In this document: piece by piece, positions 1-5,512 of the stretch
Layout of the letters: every line of letters begins with the position of its first letter
Numbering within the stretch: the first letter of the stretch is position 1
Source: DASPNH01 sp035626675
GTDB taxonomy: Bacteria; Desulfobacterota; Binatia; UBA1149; CAITLU01
Assembly: GCA_035626675.1 (NCBI GenBank)
Contig: DASPNH010000215.1
Span: 1-13,992 of the forward strand
Length of the DNA stretch: 13,992 nt
Direction of reading: 5' to 3'
Notes under the pieces: generated by a model
The model's database searches: none
What the model saw: the letters and a program-made list of their open reading frames with translations, nothing else
Told to the model about the DNA's origin: nothing
Made by a program: the position numbers and the translations under genes

Positions 1-3
1 GTC

Positions 4-31
4 GTGGCCGGCGGCGAAGCCGGCCGCTTTT
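4..31 (+). terminator. Rho-independent terminator of an off-window gene
   Basis: A G/C-rich hairpin has arms GTGGCCGGC (4-12) and GCCGGCCGC (19-27), with one T-G wobble and a 6-base loop. It is followed directly by TTTT (28-31). The T run lies on the plus-strand 3' side, so it would end a plus-strand transcript entering from the left edge and separate it from the selenoprotein gene. The T tract is short, so efficiency is uncertain. Confidence 0.6.
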
Positions 32-96
32 CGGCGGTTCTAGGGCCTTGGGTCGGATTCGGGCTCGGTTCCAGCATGACGAGCCGGCTCATCGAC

Positions 97-100
97 GAGG
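97..100 (+). promoter_or_regulatory. Ribosome binding site deciding the selenoprotein start
   Basis: GAGG sits 7 bases before the ATG at 108. It is only 1 base before the other in-frame ATG at 102, which is too close for initiation. The further upstream in-frame TTG at 48 has no clear site. This favours ATG 108. Confidence 0.5.
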
Positions 101-107
101 TATGACG

Positions 108-623
108 ATGCACGAATATGTAAGCCCCTTCGACGATCGCAGCATGGAGCCGGTCGCGCATGCAGCGCGCCTGGCCGGCCTGGCGGGCAAGCGCGTGACG
201 CTGCTGTCGATCCGCAAGCCGAAGTCGGCCGAATTCCTCGACGAGCTCGGCCGCATCCTTCTCGAGCAGGGCGCGATCGTCACGCAGATGGAGAAGCCGA
301 CGTTCACGCGGCCGGCACCAGCCGACGTCATCGAGACGGTGCGCGCCGGCAGCGACGCCGTCGTCGAAGCGCTGGCCGATTGAGGTTCGTGCGTGTCGTG
401 CAGTGTGCACGACGTCGTACGGTTGGAGAAGAACGGCATTCCCACGGCGGCCGTCGCCACCGAAGCCTTCCTTGACGAGGCCATCGATCAGGCGCGCCTG
501 CTCGGGATGCCGGGATACGAGGTCGTCTACCTGCCTCATCCCGTGGCCATCGTCGACGAAGAGGGAATTCGGCGCCTGGCGCGTCAGACCGCCGCGACCA
601 TCATTGCGAGGCTCGTGACTTGA
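108..623 (+). CDS. UGSC family selenoprotein (in-frame TGA = Sec)
   Basis: The frame from ATG 108 meets TGA at 381-383 and continues in the same phase to the TGA at 621-623. Read through, it gives 171 aa with selenocysteine at position 92. The residues at the junction are U-G-S-C-V-S-C-S-V-H-D, which matches the motif that names the UGSC (seleno)protein family. Both halves read as one protein: an N-terminal part with AGKRVTLLSI and KPKSAEFLDEL, then after the Sec an alpha/beta part (GIPTAAVATEAF, then MPGYEVVYLPHP). Some family members carry Cys at the U position, which suggests a thiol/selenol redox role, but no biochemical function is established that I know of. A SECIS-like hairpin follows the TGA. 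The stop overlaps the xthA start by 4 bases. Without the Sec reading the second half would have to start at GTG 393 with no ribosome site and would lose the motif. The start choice (108, 102 or 48) is less certain than the gene itself. Confidence 0.87.
381..383 (+). other. Selenocysteine codon (UGA recoding site)
   Basis: This in-frame TGA is followed by GGT TCG TGC, giving U-G-S-C. The frame stays open and protein-like for 237 bases after it, and its residues continue the same family, so it is a recoded codon rather than a true stop or a nonsense mutation. Confidence 0.85.
387..422 (+). promoter_or_regulatory. Bacterial SECIS-like stem-loop
   Basis: The upper stem is 8 perfect pairs, GTCGTGCA (395-402) with TGCACGAC (406-413), around the loop GTG. 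It extends down through wobbles 394/414 and 393/415, skips a bulged C416, then pairs 387-392 with 417-422, for 16 pairs in total. Counting the U of UGA as 1, the loop G and U are at 23 and 24, the same spacing as the SelB-contacting G and U of the E. coli fdhF SECIS. The bulged U at 17 in fdhF is absent here; position 17 is a paired C. The hairpin lies inside the coding sequence, as bacterial SECIS elements do. Confidence 0.75.
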
Positions 624-1432
624 CCCGAATCGTCACCTGGAACGTCAACGGCATCCGCGCCGTCATCAAGAAAGGATTCTGCGAGTTTCTGGAGCGCGAG
701 CGGCCCGACATTCTGTGCCTGCAGGAGGTCAAGTGCACGCCCGAGCAGATGCCGGTGGCCGATCTCGAGCGCATCGGCAGCCTCGGCTACACGGTGCACT
801 GGAACCCGGCCACCAAGGCCGGCTACAGCGGTGTTGCCACCTTCTGCCGCACCGATCCGCTGTTCGTCACGCCCGGCGCCGGCTTCGAGCGCGGCGAAGG
901 CCGCGTGATCGTCACCGAGCACGGCGATTTCACGCTCTACAATTGCTACTTCCCCAACGGTCGGCAGACCGCGGCAGGTCCCGACCCGGCCCGTCTCGCC
1001 TTCAAGCTCGAGTTTTATCAGCACCTGCTCGAGCACATCGAGGAGGAGCGCGCCGAGGGCAAGAACGTCATCGTCACTGGCGACTGGAACACGGCGCTGG
1101 AAGACATCGACCTCGCCCGGCCCAAGGAGAATCAGGGGCAAACCGGCTTTCTCCCCGAGGAGCGGGCGGCCCTGCGGCGCTACGTCGAACACGGCTGGGT
1201 CGACGTGTTCCGTCACTTCCATCCCGCGCGCCTGTACGAAGGACGAAATCCCGAAGAGCGCGACTACACGTGGTGGAGCTATTGGCCGGGCGCGCGCGAG
1301 CGCAACATGGGTTGGCGCATCGATCACTTCTTCGTCAACTCGGAGATGCTGCCGCTGCTGACGGACTGCTCGATATGGGACGACGTCCAGGGATCGGATC
1401 ACTGTCCGGTCGTGGCGGATCTTCAGGTTTGA
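620..1432 (+). CDS. xthA: Exodeoxyribonuclease III (AP endonuclease family)
   Basis: This 270-aa protein has the full exonuclease III/AP endonuclease fold signature. The N-terminal strand reads TWNVNGIRA. The metal-binding Glu36 is in LQEVK, catalytic Asp155 and Asn157 are in TGDWNTA, and YTWWSY, then GWRIDHFFVN (Asp235) and GSDHCPV (His261) follow. Family members repair abasic sites and 3'-blocked ends and degrade duplex DNA 3' to 5', using Mg2+. Length is normal for the family. The start is TTG at 620, chosen because the product begins exactly where family proteins do and a GAGG (608-611) lies 8 bases upstream, inside the selenoprotein gene. The TTGA overlap with the selenoprotein stop suggests translational coupling. 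The match could be to either the XthA or the ExoA subgroup. Confidence 0.95.
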   Translation: MTRIVTWNVNGIRAVIKKGFCEFLERERPDILCLQEVKCTPEQMPVADLERIGSLGYTVHWNPATKAGYSGVATFCRTDPLFVTPGAGFERGEGRVIVTEHGDFTLYNCYFPNGRQTAAGPDPARLAFKLEFYQHLLEHIEEERAEGKNVIVTGDWNTALEDIDLARPKENQGQTGFLPEERAALRRYVEHGWVDVFRHFHPARLYEGRNPEERDYTWWSYWPGARERNMGWRIDHFFVNSEMLPLLTDCSIWDDVQGSDHCPVVADLQV

Positions 1433-1474
1433 CGGATGGCAAGCGGGCGGGCGCGGCGGGGTCAGGTGGCCGGC

Positions 1475-1493
1475 CGCCGTGCGTGGCACGGCG
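1475..1493. terminator. Hairpin between convergent genes
   Basis: A perfect 8-bp stem, CGCCGTGC (1475-1482) with GCACGGCG (1486-1493), closes a GTG loop. It lies between the 3' ends of xthA (plus) and the small membrane protein gene (minus), where a bidirectional terminator would be expected. No T tract follows on either strand, so it may instead be a processing or stabilising structure. Confidence 0.35.
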
Positions 1494-1498
1494 ACCGG

Positions 1499-1520
1499 CT
1501 CGACAGGAACTCGACAGGAA
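1499..1520. repeat. Tandem duplication of an 11-bp unit
   Basis: CTCGACAGGAA occurs twice with no gap (1499-1509 and 1510-1520), in the noncoding gap between xthA and the small membrane gene. Two copies only, probably a slippage product; it has no evident role. Confidence 0.6.
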
Positions 1521-1530
1521 ACGGTACGTT

Positions 1531-1818
1531 CTAGCGGACGCGGACGCTGCGCGTGCGGCGCATGGCGAGAACGGGCGGCTGGTGGGGATGGCGCGTGTCG
1601 CGGCGCAAGAAGGCAGCTGCGCACATGATCGCGAAAACGAGCAGGGAGAACACGACGGCTGCCGCGAAGATCGGCGGCATACTCTCGAGGAAACGTACGC
1701 TGACGACGAGGGCGATCATCGTGCTGAGCACGCCGATGGCGAGCATGCCGATGATGGCAGCCGCGTCGGCTTCGCCGCGGCCGTGAGGAGATCGGATTCT
1801 ACGTGGGACTTCGTTCAT
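1531..1818 (-). CDS. Small two-helix membrane protein, unknown function
   Basis: This 95-aa frame starts MNEVPRRIRSPHGRGEAD. It then has two strongly hydrophobic stretches, AAAIIGMLAIGVLSTMIALV and PIFAAAVVFSLLVFAIMCAA, joined by a short VRFLESMP loop, and ends in a basic tail (RRDTRHPH). Basic residues at both ends predict cytoplasmic termini and a helical hairpin. The start at 1818 is chosen for a GAGG (+ strand CCTC 1825-1828) 6 bases upstream; the frame is open to ATG 1935, and ATG 1830 is another option. I do not recognise a family. The gene is convergent with xthA and lies downstream of the cysteine-rich protein gene on the same strand. Overlapping plus-strand frames look less protein-like, but a gene this short remains a moderate call. 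Confidence 0.5.
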   Translation of the reverse strand: MNEVPRRIRSPHGRGEADAAAIIGMLAIGVLSTMIALVVSVRFLESMPPIFAAAVVFSLLVFAIMCAAAFLRRDTRHPHQPPVLAMRRTRSVRVR

Positions 1819-1980
1819 CACATGCCTCATGACGGTATCGATCTGGTCCCTTTCTCGATGCGGAATCGCGCCATCCCTGACTTGCACGCTCAGGCTAAAG
1901 GGGGCGGTGTCGTCCAGCAAGGTCGAGACCTGCAAAAGCTCTCAAAAAGTCCGCCTGGGTGATTGCAGACACGCACGCTC

Positions 1981-2004
1981 TTCAGGCGCAGCCGGAGGCC
2001 TGAA
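1981..2004 (-). terminator. Hairpin after the cysteine-rich protein gene
   Basis: The perfect arms TTCAGGC (1981-1987) and GCCTGAA (1998-2004) enclose a 10-base loop. It begins 8 bases past the stop codon at 2013, where a terminator would sit. There is no T tract on the minus strand after it, so termination is only suggested. Confidence 0.3.
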
Positions 2005-2012
2005 ACGCGCGT

Positions 2013-3239
2013 TCAGAATCCCGGTTCGCAGTTGGAGGAGCAGCCGTCTCCCGAAGTGTTGTTGCCGTCGTCGCAGAGTTCGCCGAGCCCGGCATGGACC
2101 GTACCGTCCCCGCAGTATTCGAGCTCGCAGGCGGGTGAGCAGCCGTCGCCGCTCTGATCGTCACCGTCGTCGCACTCTTCGGCGCCGGCGCAGCCGACCG
2201 CGTTGCCGCAGACGGGCAACGTACAGTTGTAGTCGCAGCCGTCGCAGCTCGTCCTGTTGCCGTCGTCGCACTCCTCGCCGATGTCGGCCTGCGTGGTGCC
2301 GTCGCCGCAGAAGGGCGGACCCGCGTAGAGCCGAATGAGGATGTCGTCCGACATCACCGTCAGCTCCTCCAGCAGCACCTGGGCAAGATCGGTGCGTCCG
2401 AAGACGCCGCCGGTGGGGTCGCTGAGCGGCTCCGGAAAGTTGATGCCCGCAAGATAGTCGGGGCATTCGGCGAAGACGCCCGCAGCGAAGCCGTTGTAGC
2501 TCTTGCTCACTGCCGTATCGGTGGCGGTCAGTCCGGTGGCGGGCCTGCCTCGCGAGGGCGGGACGGCCGGAGCCAGGCAATCGTAGCGCTCGGCGAAGGC
2601 GCCGCTGCCGAGCAGGCCGTTCCTCTTGAAGCACGTGGCCCGGTTCTTGAGCATGCGGCGGTAGTTGTATCGGATGCGGTTGCCGAGGGCGCGGCGGCAC
2701 GCCACCTCGTCGACGGAAACGACTCGCTCCTCGGGATCGTGAGTCAGCCCCAGGAGCGCCTTCGAGTCGGCCAGTGCCAGTTGGTAGAAACAGACGTCGA
2801 TCTCGGCCCAATCGTTGCTACGCGGACTGCACAGCGCGTCGACGCCGTGATCCTGCGGCGTCCCGCTCAGACGAAGGTTGAGCCAGGCTCCCGAGCGCGT
2901 CGAAAGCGCCTTCTGCAGCGCGGCATCGATACTCGCATCGCCGGTGCCCGCTCCGCCCAGTGCGACCGGGTCTTCCGAGCAATCCGTGGTCCATGCGAGC
3001 AGACCCGACTCGATCAGCGTCTCGCATTCATGTCGGACGGCGGCAGCATCGGTTGCGACCTTCCACAGCGCCTTGGCCGTGTTCATGCGGCTGGACAGCG
3101 GATTGAGGGCCGCCATCGATGGTGCCGGCAGCAGCGCTGCAGCCATGCAGGCGGCCACGGCAACGCCCGCGGTCCAGGAATGATGAAAAGCCGCGGCAGT
3201 GCGCAGCGTCGAACGACGGACCGGATACGAATCGAACAT
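2013..3239 (-). CDS. Exported protein with Myxococcus-type cysteine-rich (DUF4215) repeats
   Basis: This 408-aa protein has a long signal peptide: a basic N-terminus, then hydrophobic residues about 24-37, with likely cleavage after PAPSMA (Ala43). Residues 44-309 form a region I do not recognise, with scattered Cys in the segments CETL, DCSED, CSPRS, VCFYQL, ATCFKR, YDCLAP and AECPDY. Residues 310-408 hold three cysteine-rich units, with cores EECDDGNRTSCDGCDYNC, EECDDGDDQSGDGCSPAC and ELCDDGNNTSGDGCSSNC. This is the DUF4215/Myxococcus cysteine-rich repeat pattern found at the C-terminus of many secreted or surface proteins, probably held by disulfides. The middle unit has a shortened spacer (VCGNAVGCAGAEECDDG). 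No C-terminal MYXO-CTERM anchor is seen; the protein ends EPGF. The start has a G-rich site 5 bases upstream. Its biological role is unknown. Confidence 0.85.
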   Translation of the reverse strand: MFDSYPVRRSTLRTAAAFHHSWTAGVAVAACMAAALLPAPSMAALNPLSSRMNTAKALWKVATDAAAVRHECETLIESGLLAWTTDCSEDPVALGGAGTGDASIDAALQKALSTRSGAWLNLRLSGTPQDHGVDALCSPRSNDWAEIDVCFYQLALADSKALLGLTHDPEERVVSVDEVACRRALGNRIRYNYRRMLKNRATCFKRNGLLGSGAFAERYDCLAPAVPPSRGRPATGLTATDTAVSKSYNGFAAGVFAECPDYLAGINFPEPLSDPTGGVFGRTDLAQVLLEELTVMSDDILIRLYAGPPFCGDGTTQADIGEECDDGNRTSCDGCDYNCTLPVCGNAVGCAGAEECDDGDDQSGDGCSPACELEYCGDGTVHAGLGELCDDGNNTSGDGCSSNCEPGF

Positions 3240-3245
3240 GCAGCT

Positions 3246-3253
3246 CCCCCCCC
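3246..3253 (-). promoter_or_regulatory. G8 tract in the ribosome binding site of the cysteine-rich gene
   Basis: Eight consecutive C on the plus strand read as GGGGGGGG followed by AG on the minus strand, 5-7 bases before the ATG at 3239. It is the only plausible Shine-Dalgarno sequence for this gene. A homopolymer here can change length by slippage and alter spacing. Confidence 0.5.
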
Positions 3254-3292
3254 GAAGCCAGGCGGCCTCAAACTATGAGGGGAGGGGCGGCC

Positions 3293-3320
3293 TTGCAATA
3301 GGACATTCGGACAGTAGGCT
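3293..3320 (+). promoter_or_regulatory. Possible sigma70-type promoter for the amidase
   Basis: TTGCAA (3293-3298) and TAGGCT (3315-3320), separated by 16 bases, resemble -35 and -10 boxes, and lie 33 bases before the amidase ATG in the 114-bp divergent gap. The match is partial and was found by eye. Confidence 0.25.
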
Positions 3321-3353
3321 CGCGCTTCGAACGCCGACGCACTGGAGGAGACG

Positions 3354-4763
3354 ATGCGTGAGCTGTGGGAGCTTTCTGTCGAAGAGCAGGCCGGCCTCGT
3401 ACGCAGCGGGGACGTATCGCCGGTGGAGACCATTCAGGCCAGCCTGGACCGCATCGAGCAGCTCGACGACGGTCTCAACGCTTTTGTCCACGTCTGCCGG
3501 GAGCGGGCGCTGGAAGAGGCGAGAATACAGGAGAAAGTGCTGAGGTCGGGCCAGGAGGTCGGGCCTCTTGCCGGGGTGCCTGCCGGCATCAAGGACCTCG
3601 AGGACGTGGCCGGCCTTCCCACGACTTTCGGTTCGATGGCCTTTCGCGACTATACGGCCAGCCGCGACTCGGTACAGGTCGAGCGTCTTCGCGCCGCCGG
3701 TGCCATCGTGGTGGGGAAGACCAACACGCCCGAGTTCGGCTACACGGGTTTTACCAAGAACCGGGTCTTCGGCGTGTCGCGCAACCCTTGGAATCCCGAT
3801 CGCACGCCGGGCGGCTCCAGCGGCGGCTCGGCAGCGGCCATCGCAGCGCGCATGGTTCCGCTGGCAACTGCCTCGGACGGAGGCGGCTCCGTGCGCATTC
3901 CCGCGTGCTATGTTGGCGCGTTCGGGATGAAGCCCTCTTTCGGCCGCGTGCCCCTCGGGCCCGAGCCGCGCCAGATGCTGCACTGGATGGACACCGTCCA
4001 TCACGGCCCGCTGACACGCAGCATTCGCGATGCCGCCCTGATGCTGGACCTCACGGCCGGCTACCATCCTGCCGATCCGGATTCGCTGCCCGCGCCTTCG
4101 ACTTCGTACCTGCAGTGCCTGGACCAGCCGCTGCCGCGCCTGCGCATCGCCTTCAGCCGCGACCTCGGCTACGCGCGCGTGCAATCCGACGTCATGCGCG
4201 AGGTGCGCGCCGGCGTCGATGCGCTGGCCGCGCTCGGCCATGACGTCGAAGAGATATCGACGCCGTTTCCGGATCTGGGCAGAGGCTGGGCCTTCAGCGT
4301 GGGAGCGGAGCTGTACGCCGAGCTCGCGCGCGAAGTTGCGGGCAGGGAGCACGAGCTCGGCCGCAGCTTCTGGGACGGGACCGTTGCGGCCAGTCATCTG
4401 ACCGCACTGCAGCTGGGCGACATTCAGCGCGAGCGTCACCGGCTCAACGAAGTGCTCTGGCGCTTATTCGAGCGTTTCGATCTGCTGGCGACGCCGACGC
4501 TGCCGACCGAAGCGTTTCCTGCCGCCGGCCCCTTTCCCTCGCACGTCGATGGCGAGGCCCTGGATTCGCCGCTGCACGCGGTAGCGTTCACCTACCCGTT
4601 CAACATGTCGGGTCATCCCGCTGCCAGTCTGCGGGCGGGATTCACCGACTCGGGCCTTCCTGCCGGCCTGCAGATCGTGGCACCGCGGCATCGCGACGAC
4701 CTGATTCTGCAGGTGGCAGCCGCCTACGACCGCGTTCGACCGATGGACCGATGGCCGCTGTGA
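3354..4763 (+). CDS. Amidase signature family hydrolase
   Basis: This 469-aa protein is of typical length for the amidase signature family. The Ser-cisSer-Lys triad is visible: Lys80 in GVPAGIKDLEDVAG, the cis-Ser155 in TPGGSSGGSAAAIAA, and the nucleophile Ser179 in ASDGGGSVRIPA. The flanking family blocks GAIVVGKTNTPEFGYTG and GAFGMKPSFGRVP are also intact. The protein has no signal peptide, so it is cytoplasmic. Such enzymes hydrolyse carboxamides to acid and ammonia; GatA (Asp/Glu-tRNA amidotransferase) is a relative, but no gatB or gatC is nearby, so a catabolic amidase is more likely. The substrate cannot be read from sequence. GGAGGAG lies just before the ATG. It is divergent from the cysteine-rich gene and convergent with the methyltransferase. 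It could take amides made by the nitrile hydratase encoded 5 kb downstream. Confidence 0.92.
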   Translation: MRELWELSVEEQAGLVRSGDVSPVETIQASLDRIEQLDDGLNAFVHVCRERALEEARIQEKVLRSGQEVGPLAGVPAGIKDLEDVAGLPTTFGSMAFRDYTASRDSVQVERLRAAGAIVVGKTNTPEFGYTGFTKNRVFGVSRNPWNPDRTPGGSSGGSAAAIAARMVPLATASDGGGSVRIPACYVGAFGMKPSFGRVPLGPEPRQMLHWMDTVHHGPLTRSIRDAALMLDLTAGYHPADPDSLPAPSTSYLQCLDQPLPRLRIAFSRDLGYARVQSDVMREVRAGVDALAALGHDVEEISTPFPDLGRGWAFSVGAELYAELAREVAGREHELGRSFWDGTVAASHLTALQLGDIQRERHRLNEVLWRLFERFDLLATPTLPTEAFPAAGPFPSHVDGEALDSPLHAVAFTYPFNMSGHPAASLRAGFTDSGLPAGLQIVAPRHRDDLILQVAAAYDRVRPMDRWPL

Positions 4764-4766
4764 CGG

Positions 4767-4780
4767 CCGCGAAGTCGCGG
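4767..4780. terminator. Short hairpin between convergent genes
   Basis: CCGCG and CGCGG around AAGT form a compact hairpin in the 27-bp gap between the amidase and methyltransferase 3' ends. No T tract accompanies it, so it is a weak bidirectional terminator candidate. Confidence 0.25.
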
Positions 4781-4790
4781 AAACGAGCGC

Positions 4791-5447
4791 CTAGGCCTGC
4801 AGCGGCTTGAAGGCTTCGTGCAGCTCGATGGTGCCGAGCACGGTCGAGAACGTGCCGCGAAGCTCGGGCGGAAAGAAGCCGGTGACCTTCAGGCTCTCGA
4901 GCACGTTCATCGGCCGCTTGTGCGGGAACATGTATCGGCGGACCAGATCGCCGGGGTAGGCGATGAGCGCGTGCAGCCCTTCGGGCTCGCCGATCCAGTC
5001 GGCAACCAGCAGGCGTCCACCCGGCCGCAAAACCCGCCGGCATTCGGTCAGCACTTCGTGTCGCAGAGAGACCGGCATCGCCTGGAGCAGCAGGGTGGCC
5101 GTGACGATGTCGAAGACGTCCGAGTCGAAAGGAAGTGCCTCGGCCACCGCCTGGTGAAGCTCGACCGGACGAAGCGTCCCGAAGATCTTTCGTGAGGCCA
5201 GCTCGAGCGCATCCTCGTCGGGATCGACGCCGAAGAGGACGGCCCCGGGCTCGCGCGTGGCGGCGGCAGCCAGCAGCTCGCCGCTGCCGCAGCCGACGTC
5301 CAGGAGGCGATCGCCCGATTTGAGCGCGGCGACCCGCAGGGTGTCGGCGAGGTAGGAACGCTCCGGGCTCGCCCACGACAGCAGGCGGTCTTTCAGATCG
5401 GTCAGGCGGTCGAGGCCCGAAAGCGCAAGATGAGTCGGATCGGTCAT
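4791..5447 (-). CDS. Class I SAM-dependent methyltransferase
   Basis: The frame encodes 218 aa from ATG 5447. It carries the Rossmann-fold SAM motifs in order: motif I LLDVGCGSGELL (residues 48-59), the acidic loop GVDPDEDALELA (Asp75 in the ribose-binding position), ALPFDSDVFDIVTATLLLQA (motif II region), and VLRPGGRLLVADW (139-151). This is the Methyltransf_11/25 pattern; the acceptor substrate cannot be deduced. The C-terminal part (HALIAYPGDLVRRYMFPH, then GFFPPELRG) probably shapes the acceptor pocket. The open frame extends upstream to 5597, but that would overlap the divergent sulfatase-like gene and give an unlikely basic N-terminus, so MTDPTHLALSGL is preferred although no strong ribosome site is seen. 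Its start is 65 bp from the divergent sulfatase-fold gene, so the two may share a control region. Confidence 0.88.
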   Translation of the reverse strand: MTDPTHLALSGLDRLTDLKDRLLSWASPERSYLADTLRVAALKSGDRLLDVGCGSGELLAAAATREPGAVLFGVDPDEDALELASRKIFGTLRPVELHQAVAEALPFDSDVFDIVTATLLLQAMPVSLRHEVLTECRRVLRPGGRLLVADWIGEPEGLHALIAYPGDLVRRYMFPHKRPMNVLESLKVTGFFPPELRGTFSTVLGTIELHEAFKPLQA

Positions 5448-5512
5448 GCCGGAAGGGAGCCGGTTTCGGCCGCTGCCGACATCGAGTAAAGCATCCGGTC
5501 CCAGGGAAATCC

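Noticed and set aside
81..90. 10-bp palindrome GAGCCGGCTC upstream of the selenoprotein gene as an operator
   Set aside because: Short GC palindromes are common by chance at this composition, and there is no second copy or regulator gene nearby.
393..623. Separate 76-aa gene starting at GTG 393
   Set aside because: It is in the same phase as the frame that ends at TGA 381-383, has no ribosome site, and would cut the U-G-S-C motif; Sec readthrough explains it better.
584..1624. 346-aa minus-strand frame
   Set aside because: It is antisense to xthA, whose motifs are unmistakable; the frame has no family features and is a GC-rich shadow.
3273..4439. 388-aa minus-strand frame
   Set aside because: It is antisense to the amidase with its full catalytic triad.
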